Shown here piece by piece: positions 14,146 to 24,800 of a DNA stretch of 45,275 nucleotides (position 1 is its first letter; every line of letters starts with the position of its first letter). The notes under the pieces were generated by a model. That model saw nothing but the letters and a program-made list of their open reading frames with translations, had not been told where the DNA came from and did no database searches. This stretch comes from a virus. The stretch is from positions 1-45,275 of the IMG/VR virus record IMGVR_UViG_3300027996_000061; one strand, written 5' to 3'. A program made the translations under genes and the position numbers.

Positions 14146-15239
14146 TATGCAACCCTGTATATAGCGATGGTGGACCTGTGGATCGATGCGTCGATGCCGC
14201 TCTGGGATGATGCGATGTCAATGTCGATCTCATGCGTGCCCGATGCAGCGAACGTCACGTCTGCCCAGTACGAGGTGACGTGCCTCTGGTCAGTGCCGCC
14301 ATCGCCGTTTCCATCCCTGTCTTTCGGCTCTTGCTGGTGGAGGTCGTAGCTGCCACCGCCCCCGTCTGTCTGAGCGTATAGCTGCGTTGTATCGTCCACC
14401 GTCACGCGGCACTCGAAGTTCGTCGAGGAGTTGTTGAGCGACCAGATGTAGTTCCACTCGATTCGGTAGGTTCCTGCGGGCTTGCTTGCCGTTGTGAACT
14501 TCTGTGCCTCGAAAAAGGTCGATGACGTGGTACTGCGGAACGTCGTGTCTAGCTCCGACTCGTACTCGGTGCCGTACACGCTACCACCACCGCCACCTGC
14601 GGCCCACTTAACGCCGCTCGCCTCTGCGCTGTCAGCCGTCAGGACGTGCGTGTCTGTGCCCACGGGCAAGCGTATGACTGTATCGTTTGCCGTCGCCACC
14701 AGAACGTCGCCCTTGGCGTCTGCAAGGGAGGTCATCAAAGCCCCGGCTGTGGCGACGTTAGCGGCGTCTGTCACGTCTGCGCTAGGCTCGACCCCGGTGA
14801 GCTTGGTCCGCTCTGCGCTGCTTATGATCGCCCCGCTGCCTGCGCTGCTTACGTCGCTGTGCGTAGTGACTAGACCATCTGCTGACACCTTGGCGTTGTT
14901 GGCGGTCACATTGGTGGCCAGAGTGGACCCTGCCAGGGACGAAGGCACCACCGCCTTGCTTCCATCAGTCCCGGTGTTGACCTCCGCCACCGTAGCGGCA
15001 CTTAGAGGGGTGGCATAGGACGCCGAATCGCCTGCTGAGAGGTCTGCGCCATCGACGTTCAAGATCACATCACCCGCAGCTATGTACGCGGTCAACTGTG
15101 GGTCTTCTTGGATTTCCGTCATGTTCGCGTAATCCGACAACGTGGCCTGGCCCGAAGCGGGGATCTCATTGTCGGGTATGGGGATCTGCCCAATACTCAG
15201 AGCCGAAGTCGTTTGGTTCTTGGCTATGACAACACTCAT
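14145..15239 (-). CDS. Tail-fibre-like protein, 364 aa
   Basis: The start is the ATG at 15239, five bases after GAGGTGG and in a four-base ATGA overlap with the upstream gene; a GTG three codons earlier is less well placed. The middle has the phage fibre repeat style 'DAKGDVLVATANDTVIRLPVGTD...VLTADSAEASGVKWA' (about residues 175-215), common in trimeric fibres. The C-terminal 140 residues form a beta domain (TYRIEWNYIWSLNNSSTNFECRV, THEIDIDIASSQSG), probably a receptor-binding head. It sits within the adhesin module. Confidence 0.8.
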   Translation of the reverse strand: MSVVIAKNQTTSALSIGQIPIPDNEIPASGQATLSDYANMTEIQEDPQLTAYIAAGDVILNVDGADLSAGDSASYATPLSAATVAEVNTGTDGSKAVVPSSLAGSTLATNVTANNAKVSADGLVTTHSDVSSAGSGAIISSAERTKLTGVEPSADVTDAANVATAGALMTSLADAKGDVLVATANDTVIRLPVGTDTHVLTADSAEASGVKWAAGGGGGSVYGTEYESELDTTFRSTTSSTFFEAQKFTTASKPAGTYRIEWNYIWSLNNSSTNFECRVTVDDTTQLYAQTDGGGGSYDLHQQEPKDRDGNGDGGTDQRHVTSYWADVTFAASGTHEIDIDIASSQSGIDASIHRSTIAIYRVA

Positions 15240-16510
15240 GCTCGCCACCTCATTACGATCCAGCCTTGGACGTTGTTTGTGACGTTCCCACCGGTCTGAT
15301 TTCTTGCCCCGAGAACCTGATCTGCGGTGAAGTCTCCGTCTAATGTGAGATCCTTTCCACCGAGGGCAGAGCTTGCCACCGTTCCGATAGCCACTCCGTC
15401 CGCCACGGCTTCAAAAGTGGCGGCGTCAGTGTCGGCTCTGGTGTACGTCAGTGACACCACTGTACCGTTGTACTCCGCGTTCCGGCCTCGTGTGGCGGAG
15501 AATGAGCCGTTTCCAGTGCCTCGGTAGTACGCTCCGTCACCCGTGTTCCCGCTCCGTCCAAACGCGAGTTCTGAGGTGTTCACCGACAGCCACTTGGAAC
15601 GCCCCCCGTCGTAGCACATCTGCATCTTGAGAACGGAGTTCCAATAGGAGTCACCATCCGCAGGCGTGGGACTCGTGGGATCAGTCGCACTTGACCCGTA
15701 GTCCCGTAAACCTACGTCAGCGACAGCGGTTCCCCCCGTACCATTCCAAGTGACGCGGCCTTTATCCACCGAAGTTCCCGGCCCCGTGATCCCACCGCCA
15801 CCGGGCGCAACCCAGGAACCATCGGCCCTCAAGAAGTTGGCAGTCCCACCGCCGCTAAGAGGCACGGCCCCTTGGAGTACATCGGTGAAGGTGTCGAGAA
15901 GTGTTGTGACCTGTGTTCCGGTGAGGTCTTCGGGATCCCCCGTTCCCGCCGTGGCTCTCCCCTTGATCCTTGCGGTGGCCATATTGGCGAGTTTCGCGTT
16001 CGTTACTACGCCTACCGCTATGGTTAGGGCGACCGATCCAGTGACATCTCCACTGTGGGTGGCGTTGGTGACCTTCGCGGTATTCAGTGCCACGGCTGCG
16101 TTGTTCCCCACCTCGGCGTCGAAGTCCGAGATGGTCGCCGCAAGCTGGGTGCCCGTCTGGTTCGCTCTGGCGAAAGCGTCTGCCTCGATCGCGGTGGGGT
16201 CGTACACGTCCGCAGTCATGGCAGCGCCGCCCGATAGCACCGCTGTATTCTCGGGGCTGGGGATCGACTCGAAAACGAAATCGGTGTCCACGAAGACGAC
16301 GATCCCCGACTGCTGACTGGTGAGCGTGATCACCGTGCCGCGCCTGGGATTTGCAGGGTCCGGTGCGACCGATTCGATCAGGTCATTCCGCGCCACGTCA
16401 CCGATTCTGACCAGCACGCCAATCTGCAACCGGTCGAGGTTATGCGTCACCGTGAACGTGGTTTGGTTGGTGAATGTCGCTTGCGCTAGGACTGTGAAGT
16501 TGCCTGCCAT
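15236..16510 (-). CDS. Tail-fibre-like protein sharing a module with the 2,820-aa fibre
   Basis: A 424-residue protein with GGAGGG eight bases before its ATG and a one-base TAATG overlap with the upstream gene. The N-terminal 85 residues form a beta domain (TFTVTHNLDRLQIGVLV). Residues about 150-235 ('KVTNATHSGDVTG', 'KGRATAGTGDPEDLTGTQ', 'FLRADGSWVAP') closely match a segment of the 2,820-residue fibre near 20.5-20.8 kb, showing module exchange or duplication. The C-terminal part contains a WNGTGGTAVADVG region and a beta tip. It is a probable secondary fibre or fibre segment. Confidence 0.8.
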   Translation of the reverse strand: MAGNFTVLAQATFTNQTTFTVTHNLDRLQIGVLVRIGDVARNDLIESVAPDPANPRRGTVITLTSQQSGIVVFVDTDFVFESIPSPENTAVLSGGAAMTADVYDPTAIEADAFARANQTGTQLAATISDFDAEVGNNAAVALNTAKVTNATHSGDVTGSVALTIAVGVVTNAKLANMATARIKGRATAGTGDPEDLTGTQVTTLLDTFTDVLQGAVPLSGGGTANFLRADGSWVAPGGGGITGPGTSVDKGRVTWNGTGGTAVADVGLRDYGSSATDPTSPTPADGDSYWNSVLKMQMCYDGGRSKWLSVNTSELAFGRSGNTGDGAYYRGTGNGSFSATRGRNAEYNGTVVSLTYTRADTDAATFEAVADGVAIGTVASSALGGKDLTLDGDFTADQVLGARNQTGGNVTNNVQGWIVMRWRA

Positions 16511-18813
16511 TAGAGCGGCCCTCCTTCGCTGAATGCTACCCCAGATATGATCATCGAGAATACCTCTACGTCCTGCGCTGGCGTGCCCTCGGCGTCCATT
16601 TCAAAACGGACGAAAAACAGATCGCCCTCGTAATATCCCTGAATCGAGAATGGCCCGAACTCGGTACGAAGCGCCTTGTCTTCCAGGTTTGCTGGCAGGG
16701 TGGCCCCGCCGTCGAGATTCTCCGTGTCCGTCTGCGCTGGCTTGGCGATCAGCGTCTCGGTGGCTGTGTAGGCCCTGGCCACCGTAGCCAATCCGCCGGA
16801 CGGGTCTGCAACCTGCGTACCGCTCACCTGGACCGGGATCAGACTCAAGATTCCGACGGGTGCTGTGGTCACAGTGCCGCCACCCGCTCGCATGGTGTAG
16901 ACCATCGCCACTTGTAGCGGGTACGCGGTGCAGATTCCCTCTGGGATGCCTTGCTGGAAATAGATCGCGTTGCCCGGATTATCGATCCGTGAGTTCGGCA
17001 TACTGTGGTTCCAACCTGTGGTTCCACCACCGCTGCCCACCGGCTTGCTCGCATTGCCAACGCCGCCCGACTCGCCGAAGACATTGCCGCCCGCTGCGAT
17101 GGTCTTGCGCCACATTGCAAGCCCGTGTGCGACCCGCTCACCGTCGCCATTAAACATCGAATGCGACGGGGTTATCGCCAGCCTCTCCCATGTAGGAAAA
17201 GCCGTCGGCGCTACCGTGATTCGGATTCGGGCGAAGCGCCCTGTCCCGATAGCTCCGATCGTCGTCGGTGGCCATGCTGTGCCGTCAGGCAGTAGCGGAT
17301 CGGGGTCGCCACCGTACACGCCCATCCGTAGGTTTTCCGTCGAGGCTGGACGAAGGAACACGTCGGAAGAATACCGCGCGTCTAGCTCAACTGCGACCGC
17401 CTGGAAGTCCACCTCGACCCAGGTGTTTGCCGCTGTCCGCACCTCGACAACGAACGCACCGCCAACGGTCGCCACTGCCTGCTTGAGCAGCACGCCCCAG
17501 AACGGCAGGGCGACTCCCGCAGCGTCTACACGCAGCGTGGTGAAAATGATGCTTGTCCCCACCGAAGCCGCAGGCAACCCCTGGAACGTGAAGGTGCTGC
17601 CCGATAGGCTCGCCGCTGTCGCGGATACGTCGGTGAGTGTGGCCCCGTCGCTGGCAGGCAGAGCCGTGTTGTCAGTAGTCCATACTGCCATCCCGCCCAC
17701 ATACGCCTTGCCTCGCCCGATATGCGTGATCCCGCCCTTTTCGGGGAAGCCGAAACTGACGCCCTGACCGAGCACCGAAAACGACGCCTTCTGTGTGGGG
17801 GTCTTTTCTTGGAAGAACGCCAGTTCAAACTCGACATTAACGCCTGTCGGTGGAAACGAATAGTTGGCCTGGTGCGCTGCCGTCACTTGCACCGTCGTTG
17901 CGCTCGTCCAAGTGACAGCCGGGTCAAGCAGGAAGTCAACCGTGCCCTCCATCTTGCCGCCATATAGGCCGATGAAGGTGCCGTCTGCGGTCATGTGGGC
18001 AATGTTCTGCGCGTTGAAGACGTTGACCCCGTAGACTAGCAGGGTGCCACCGCCCACCTCGAAAGTGTCCACGATATTCGGGTTGCCTACGTTGAAATCG
18101 GCAAGCTGGAGCCGACCCGTGCCGGTCACCTTTGCCGCTGTCGCGAAAGTGCCCGCCCCTGGTGGGTAGTGGATGCCCTCCAGCGCGATGGCCCCGCCCG
18201 ACGACTGCATCCCTATACCGATGCCGCCATTGTCGTAGCGGATCTCAGCGCCGATGATCTTGCCTATCCCGGTCTTGCTGATGCCGATGCCTACGCCTGT
18301 CAGTCCGTCGCCGAGAAAACGAATCTCGTACATCGCCGCAGTGTTGCTCCCGCCGCCGCCCGAATACGCCACCGCCGCGAATGACGCTGACGCTGAGACG
18401 TACAGGGTGAACCCCTGGATCGACACCTCGTCGTCGAGGGTGATCAGGTCCGCAGTACGTCCTGCGGTGAACCCGATGAACGTCGTCTGCCAACCGCCCT
18501 GACTCCGCAGAGATACACCGCCAGGCGGGGCAAGCCCCTCCTCCGCATAGGTGCCGGGTCGAACCATGATCGTGTCACCGCTCACCGCCGCCGCTATGGC
18601 CCCGGCGATGGTCAGATAGGGCAGGTCTTGCCGGTCGCTGGTGCCGGTGCCGTCGTTGCCAAAGACTGCATCCACCCACAGCGTATTACCGGTGAAAACA
18701 GAAGCACTCCCGCCACTCGGAGCTTGAAACGTCGGACCCGTACCCGCAGCGTTCTCTGTCAGTACGTTGCCGGGGGTGCCCGACGTAGGAAAGGAGCTTG
18801 TGTAATCAGCCAT
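16510..18813 (-). CDS. Beta-helix tailspike-like protein, 767 aa
   Basis: The ATG directly abuts the stop of the 2,820-residue gene. Residues about 45-260 show the pectate-lyase-like right-handed beta-helix signature seen in phage tailspikes: WVDAVFGNDGTG, PYLTIAGAIAAAVSGDTIMVRPGTY, then short strand/turn repeats with Gly. Residues 300-767 are beta-sandwich segments (VEVDFQAVAVELD, RIRITVAPTAFPTWERLAI). No catalytic triad can be assigned by eye. Beta-helix spikes often bind or cleave surface polysaccharide, so this is a candidate depolymerase or adhesin. Confidence 0.8.
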   Translation of the reverse strand: MADYTSSFPTSGTPGNVLTENAAGTGPTFQAPSGGSASVFTGNTLWVDAVFGNDGTGTSDRQDLPYLTIAGAIAAAVSGDTIMVRPGTYAEEGLAPPGGVSLRSQGGWQTTFIGFTAGRTADLITLDDEVSIQGFTLYVSASASFAAVAYSGGGGSNTAAMYEIRFLGDGLTGVGIGISKTGIGKIIGAEIRYDNGGIGIGMQSSGGAIALEGIHYPPGAGTFATAAKVTGTGRLQLADFNVGNPNIVDTFEVGGGTLLVYGVNVFNAQNIAHMTADGTFIGLYGGKMEGTVDFLLDPAVTWTSATTVQVTAAHQANYSFPPTGVNVEFELAFFQEKTPTQKASFSVLGQGVSFGFPEKGGITHIGRGKAYVGGMAVWTTDNTALPASDGATLTDVSATAASLSGSTFTFQGLPAASVGTSIIFTTLRVDAAGVALPFWGVLLKQAVATVGGAFVVEVRTAANTWVEVDFQAVAVELDARYSSDVFLRPASTENLRMGVYGGDPDPLLPDGTAWPPTTIGAIGTGRFARIRITVAPTAFPTWERLAITPSHSMFNGDGERVAHGLAMWRKTIAAGGNVFGESGGVGNASKPVGSGGGTTGWNHSMPNSRIDNPGNAIYFQQGIPEGICTAYPLQVAMVYTMRAGGGTVTTAPVGILSLIPVQVSGTQVADPSGGLATVARAYTATETLIAKPAQTDTENLDGGATLPANLEDKALRTEFGPFSIQGYYEGDLFFVRFEMDAEGTPAQDVEVFSMIISGVAFSEGGPL

Positions 18814-21800
18814 TTAGTTCACCGTCCAAGTGCCGACGATAGATCGTGCAATCCACTCGGTTGCGTTTATTGCGATTAGCTCCACTACATCTCCGATTGC
18901 GGTAGACTCGATATTACCTGCTACCCCTGACACAGTGCTACCCAGGCGGATCGTATCACCCGCCGCCGCTACAATGCGTAGGAGATCGGCGTCTTGAGTG
19001 AGGAACGTGAAGCTCGCCCCCGCTACAGCCGTTGGCAGATTGAAAGGCCGTAGGTTTGCAGCGCCCGTTGATCCCTCATTCGTGAAGGCACGGCCTTGGT
19101 CAGCATCTACGACGACGTTGTACGTCGCTGTCTTGGCTTCGACACTAAGCTGTACGACGATCCGGTCCCAGGTCGTACCAGAACCACCAGTTGAGGTGTT
19201 GAGGTACGCCTCGCCACCCGTTCCCGTGTCTCGGAAAAACGTCGAACCTGCATCCGCGCTCGCTGTAGGCGCGTTGCTCCCGCCATAGATGGAGAAAGCC
19301 TCACCACTGGCACCCAAGGCGCTCAAGGCCAGGATCGCAGAGTCATTGCCCGCAGCCGTCGAAACTTTCACCGCACCCGACTGGGCACCGCCCACCGTAA
19401 TCGCGCCTGCTAAAGAGGTGCCGATGGTGATTGCACCGTCAGGGCCAAGTCCGCCACCACCGTCAGCCCCACCGTTACCGGCGTCTAAGCTAACTAAACC
19501 GCCAGCACCACCCGGTGTAAGCGCGGTGCCCGCGCCACCGTTACCGCCGTTCAGGTCAAGGTCACCGCCCGCCCCCGCTGTACCTGCACCCGCGCCAGCA
19601 CCGCCGCGTCCAGTAGTTAGGCGAATAACGCCACCCCTTGCCGCGTTTTCGGGTCCGGTTGCATCGGCAGCACCGCCGATACCCGGAACCACTACAATAT
19701 CGCCACCCCGTCCCGAGTTGCCTGTACCGGCCCCGGCGTCCCCTCCGTCGCCGGTATTGAGATTAAGTGCCCCACCCACACCCGCGTTCGTTGCACCCGT
19801 TGCAGCACCACCCGGCTGGGAAATGAGGGCGATGTTGTTTCCGTTACCTCCCCCCGCACCTAATACCGAAGACTCCTCAATGTAGATGCCCGCAACGCCG
19901 GCCCCTGTCTTGTAGCGGATCTGCATATCCCCGGCAGTCTGCGCTGTATTCCCACCATTGCCGAAAAGGAGCCTACTAGAATCCGAAAGCCACATGCTTG
20001 CGGTGTTCGGTAGCTGGATACCCATGTCCCAGCCCTGATCGACGATCAGGCCCGTTGTTTGTGCGGGAGCCGTGCCTGCATTTCCTTGGAGGTACACGCC
20101 ATAAATGAAGGTCGAGTTACCAATGGTCGTCGAAGCCATATCCAAGGTCAATCCGACAGGAAAGGCCGTGCTGGAGAGGTCGGACGTGCCGTAATCAATG
20201 TGGATGCCGTCAGGGCCAGCCGTTCCAGAGGTAAACGTGCCTTGAATGTCCACTTGGACCTGTGCGCCCGCTTGTGCTGCCCCTGTAGTGCTGATGCTAA
20301 GAGCCTTGCCCGTACCTGGATTGGCAATGGCCTGCACGTCGCCCGTCTGCTCTGCGTCACCTGTGAGGCTGACCAGCGTTTGTGCCGTGGCTACCGTGTG
20401 ATTTCCCGCCGTGACCGATAGGCCCGCGTTCGTCTCGTCTACAGTCGTCGTAATCGCAACAGGGCCGCCCTCTGCCGCGCTGGAGAGGATGGTGTTGAGG
20501 CCCGCGTAGGCCGTCTGAAGGGTCGCTGTGCCCGCTGGAACACTCCAAGTACCGTCTGCGCTCAAGAAGTCCGTGGCGACCCCTCCACTAGCCGGAACCA
20601 CGCCTTGCAGGGCGGTCGTGAAGGTATCAAGCAGCGTGGTGGCCTGTGTGCCGGTCAGGTCCTCGGGGTCGCCTGTCGCCGCCGTCACTCGACCCTTGAA
20701 GGTTGCCGTAGCCACGTCGGCCAGCATGGTGTTCAGGACTTTGTTGGCGTCAATGGTCAGGACGGTGGCCCCGATCACATCACCCGTATGAGTGGCATTC
20801 GTGATCTTGGCGTTGTTCGCAGTTACGTCGCCCGCAAGAACAGACCCCGCGAGGGTCGAGGGCACAATGGCCCGCGTAGTGTCCGTGCCTGTGTCCACCT
20901 CGACCTGCGTGGCAAGCTCAATGGCTCCCGCTTGCGTAAGCGAAGCATCGGCCACGTCAATATCGATCTCATTATTGCCTGCATCGAGGACAACCGTGGC
21001 CTTCGCGGAGGCGGCATTGATTCCCCGGAACTCTAGGTCAACCCCTGTCTTTTGCTTGAAGACGCCTACGCCTCCGACGTTGACGTTGCTTGCGGTATTC
21101 GCTTCCCCGCCACCACCTGTGGGGAGTGTGCCCACGGTGATTCGCTTCTTGGCGTTGCCCGCAGCGGAGTCTTCGATCAGGATGAAGTCACCACTGGCCG
21201 GAGTGAGCTTCACTGCGACGGCAGAGATTTCACTGGCCACGTTGTCGTGAATAGCGGTGGCGTCTGCTCCGTCGTTCACGGTTGGATTTGGATACGTCCC
21301 GCCTAGCTCGCCGCCCGCTGCGCCCGTAGGAACCCGAGCGTCGGAGAGTCTCGCGTCATTGCCTTCTGTGACCGTGCTCGCCGTCGTGCCATAAGTAGGC
21401 GCAAGGTCTGCATCGGTGTTCGTGCCGACATTCGTAATCCCAAGGCTGCCGACTACGGTATTCGTCTGCCCGCCTCCGCCACCTCCGCCACCGCCCGTGC
21501 CACTGAACTTCGACTGTTGGATGATCGACGCCGTTGACAGGTCTGTGGTGCCGTCTACATGGATGAGAACGGCGGCGATGTATGCGCCTTTCGGGATCAC
21601 CGAGGGGAGGGTGAAGTCCTCGTTAGGGAATCCCTCGACCGCTGCTGCTTCGTTCGCATAGGTGAACTGCGCGCACTGGTAGATCAGGATGTTCCGCACC
21701 GGGTTGTGCCAGATTCTAGCCGTCACCCATGACCCTCCGCCGGGGATAGTCACGGGGTTCGGCCCGATCCCGTCGTCATATACGTCGGTCGGTGGCTCAG

Positions 21801-24800
21801 TAATGCCGCCAGAGTTGCCTATCGTGCCGGGAGCGAACACGTTGAACTGCGTTGCTACGCCGATAGTCGAGGGTGTGGCCGCTGGTGTCTGGACGATGCT
21901 CGGATTCTTGCTGTCGGGTGCCTGCGAGCCATAGCAGAACGCCACACCATCGGTGCGAGCTAGGGTCTGCGTGACGCCGACCGGGTCGATATGGTTGCCG
22001 CCCATGCTGAACGGCCCGATGGCGTCGGCCAAATCCTCCAGCAGATTGCCCACCGAGACGGCAGGCTGACGGGTGCCGAAGCTCGACTGGATGATTGTGT
22101 TGCCAGGGTGTCCAATGATGCCGACGAAGATATTGTCGCGCTTATACTCGGGGGCCACATCGGTCGGGTCTGCGATGTCTAGCTGGAGCACCGCTCCCGC
22201 AGAAGTGATGAAGACATAGTTGCCCTCGGTAGTGCCGATATTTAGTGCAGCCGTTGGGCCGAGAGCACCCCACGTCACGATCTGCGCCGTTGGGTTCGCC
22301 GGGTCGGTATAGGCATCGACGATTCGTCCGGTGCCTGCGGCGATGTTGAAGTTCGCTGTCGCCGCGACTGGCGTGAGAACGCCACCCGTCAATGCCCCCG
22401 TAGCTCCACCTGATATGCGGGGGTAGTTCGCCAGGGTTGCCGAGGTGACCGCCCTAGTGGTGTCCGTCAGGCCGTCCACTTCCGCCTGGGTAGCAATCTC
22501 GATAGCTCCAGCTTGCGTGGTGCTGGCATCGGCTACGTCCACGTCTACTTCATCGTTGCCCACATCGTCTGTGATCGTGACCTTGGTAGACCCCGCGTTG
22601 ATCTTCTTGAACTCTAGGTCGATTCCTGTCTTCTGCTTGAAGACTCCGACACCTGCCGTACCTACGTTGGAGGCTGTGTTGGCCTCACCACCACCGCCTG
22701 TGGGAAGGGTGCCTACCGTGATCCGCTTCTTGTTGTTAGCGTCTGCGGAGTCCTCGATCAACAGCACGTCGGCGCTGACCGGTGTGAGCTTGACGGCGAC
22801 CGCTAGAATCTCACCAGCCACGTTGTCGTGGATGGCCGTACCGTCTGCGCCGTCTGCGACACCAGGATTCGGATAGGTGCCGGTTAGCGACCCACCCGCT
22901 GCTCCCGTTGGAACCCGAGCGTCGGACAGCCGCGCATCGTTTCCTTCCGTGACGGTACTTGCGATAGCACCGTAGGTAGGAGTCAGATCAGCGTCCGTAT
23001 TCGTGCCTACATTCGTAATGCCTAACGAGCCGACGACCGTATTCGTGACCCCACCACCGCTGCTTGTCACCCACTGTGGATTGGCCCCGGCCCCCTGCGT
23101 CTGGAGAAGCTGGCCGTTGGTGCCCACTGGCAACACCACCCAGTTTGTGCCGCTGAAGTATGCGAGTGTGCCTTGGGCTTCACTCGTGAGCGTGAGATCA
23201 GTGACCGTGGGGTTGGGGAGGGTTCCGCTAAGGTCACCCCCTGCGGCGTCACCGCTGACAAGGACGTTGGAACCCACATCAAGAGTCGGGTTGCCTGCAA
23301 CGCCGTCTCCATTCGTGACCGTGATTCGGTTGAGCGTGCCTGTGAGGGTCCGCTCCGCCCAAGTATTTGCAGCCGTTCGTACTGCGATGCCTGTACCTGC
23401 AAGGGCTTCCAGAGCAGCGAGATCATCAGCAAGAGCCAATGTGGGATCACCTGCTACACCGTTCGCATTCGTGACGGTGATACCTGCCGCTGGTTGAACG
23501 ATGCTTCGGGTCGTTGCGGTTCCGGCTCCTGTGCGAACAAGAAGTCCGGTAGTTGCGAGGGCCGCAAGAGCATCAAGGTCTGTGTCCCACGCCTGTACAT
23601 CCACTCCCACTTGGACGTAGGACGCGGCTCCACCACCATCGAAGGCTGCGATGCGTGACGCTGTGCCTGTATGAGCCGAAGCCGTCCAAAGGATATTGCT
23701 CAGGGTCGCATGATCAGAAGACCCCGCACCACCCGCTGCCCAGAGGGGGTTTGCGCCTACCCCTTGGGTTTGAAGCACTTGACCCGCTACGCCGGGGGAA
23801 AGCTGTGACCAGTTGACACCATTAAAGTAGAGGACGCTGCCCTGCGACTCCCCTGCAATGGTGAAATCGGTGACCATCGGATTGGGATACGTTCCACCGA
23901 GGTCGCCTGTCGGAGCATCTCCTGGCTTGATTACTGTGGTAGCCGAGGCAAGTGCCGCTGGAGTCACCGCCCGTGTGGTGTCCGCGCCCCCGTCTACCTC
24001 TGCTTGGGTCGCGATCTCGATCAGCCCTTGACCCGCCGTGGAAGCGGTGGACACGTCCAACCGTAGGTCTTCGTCCGCTCCGTTATTGATCTCGGTCCAG
24101 GCGACTCCAGTGGTGGCTGTAATGAGCTTGTCGAGGAGATAGCCAGGGGTCGTGTCATTCGCGGTGACTTTCACCAGTTCATCAGTGCCGACACCCGCTG
24201 CCCAAATCGGATCCGCGCCTATGCCTTGGGTTTGGAGAAGTTGACCCGCCGCACCCGGAGCGAGACGTGTCCAGTCGGTCCCGTCGAAATAGGCCAGATC
24301 GCCTTGCGCGACACCTGTAAGCAGGGTCGCGGCTCCTGTGGCTCCGTCAAAGGTCGCAAGGGAGCCATTGGCACCGATGTGTGCCGAGAGTAGCCAAGAG
24401 AGGTTGGTAAGGGCTGCATGATTCGTCACGCCCGCCGCTGCCGCAGAGAGGTTGACCAGCGCCCCTGCCTGATCCGTGTAGTAGAGGTCGTTTTGGACTC
24501 CAACCGAGCCATCTGAAACGAAGACCGCTCCCTTGGCGGCTCCCGTGGCAGGCTGTCCCGCCTCGTCGAATATGACGCCTGTGGGATCAATCAGACCAGG
24601 GACGGTGAGTTTGCCTGTGGCTGTGTCGTACAGCATCGGGTTCGCAGCGTTCACGCCAACGATAAAAGTCCCCGGCGCGGAAGCTCCAAGCTCTACGGTA
24701 TCCGGCCAAGTGCCTGATACCATCGCTTGCCCGGAGAAGGTGCCGAGAGCGGCGTCCACTCCTGCCGGGGTTTCATTCAGAAAGAATGCTTCGGCTGTGC

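Noticed and set aside
19455-19850. Gly-rich region as a separate PE-PGRS-like gene
   Set aside because: It is in frame with the giant fibre, has no start or ribosome-binding site, and Gly-rich shafts are common in phage fibres.
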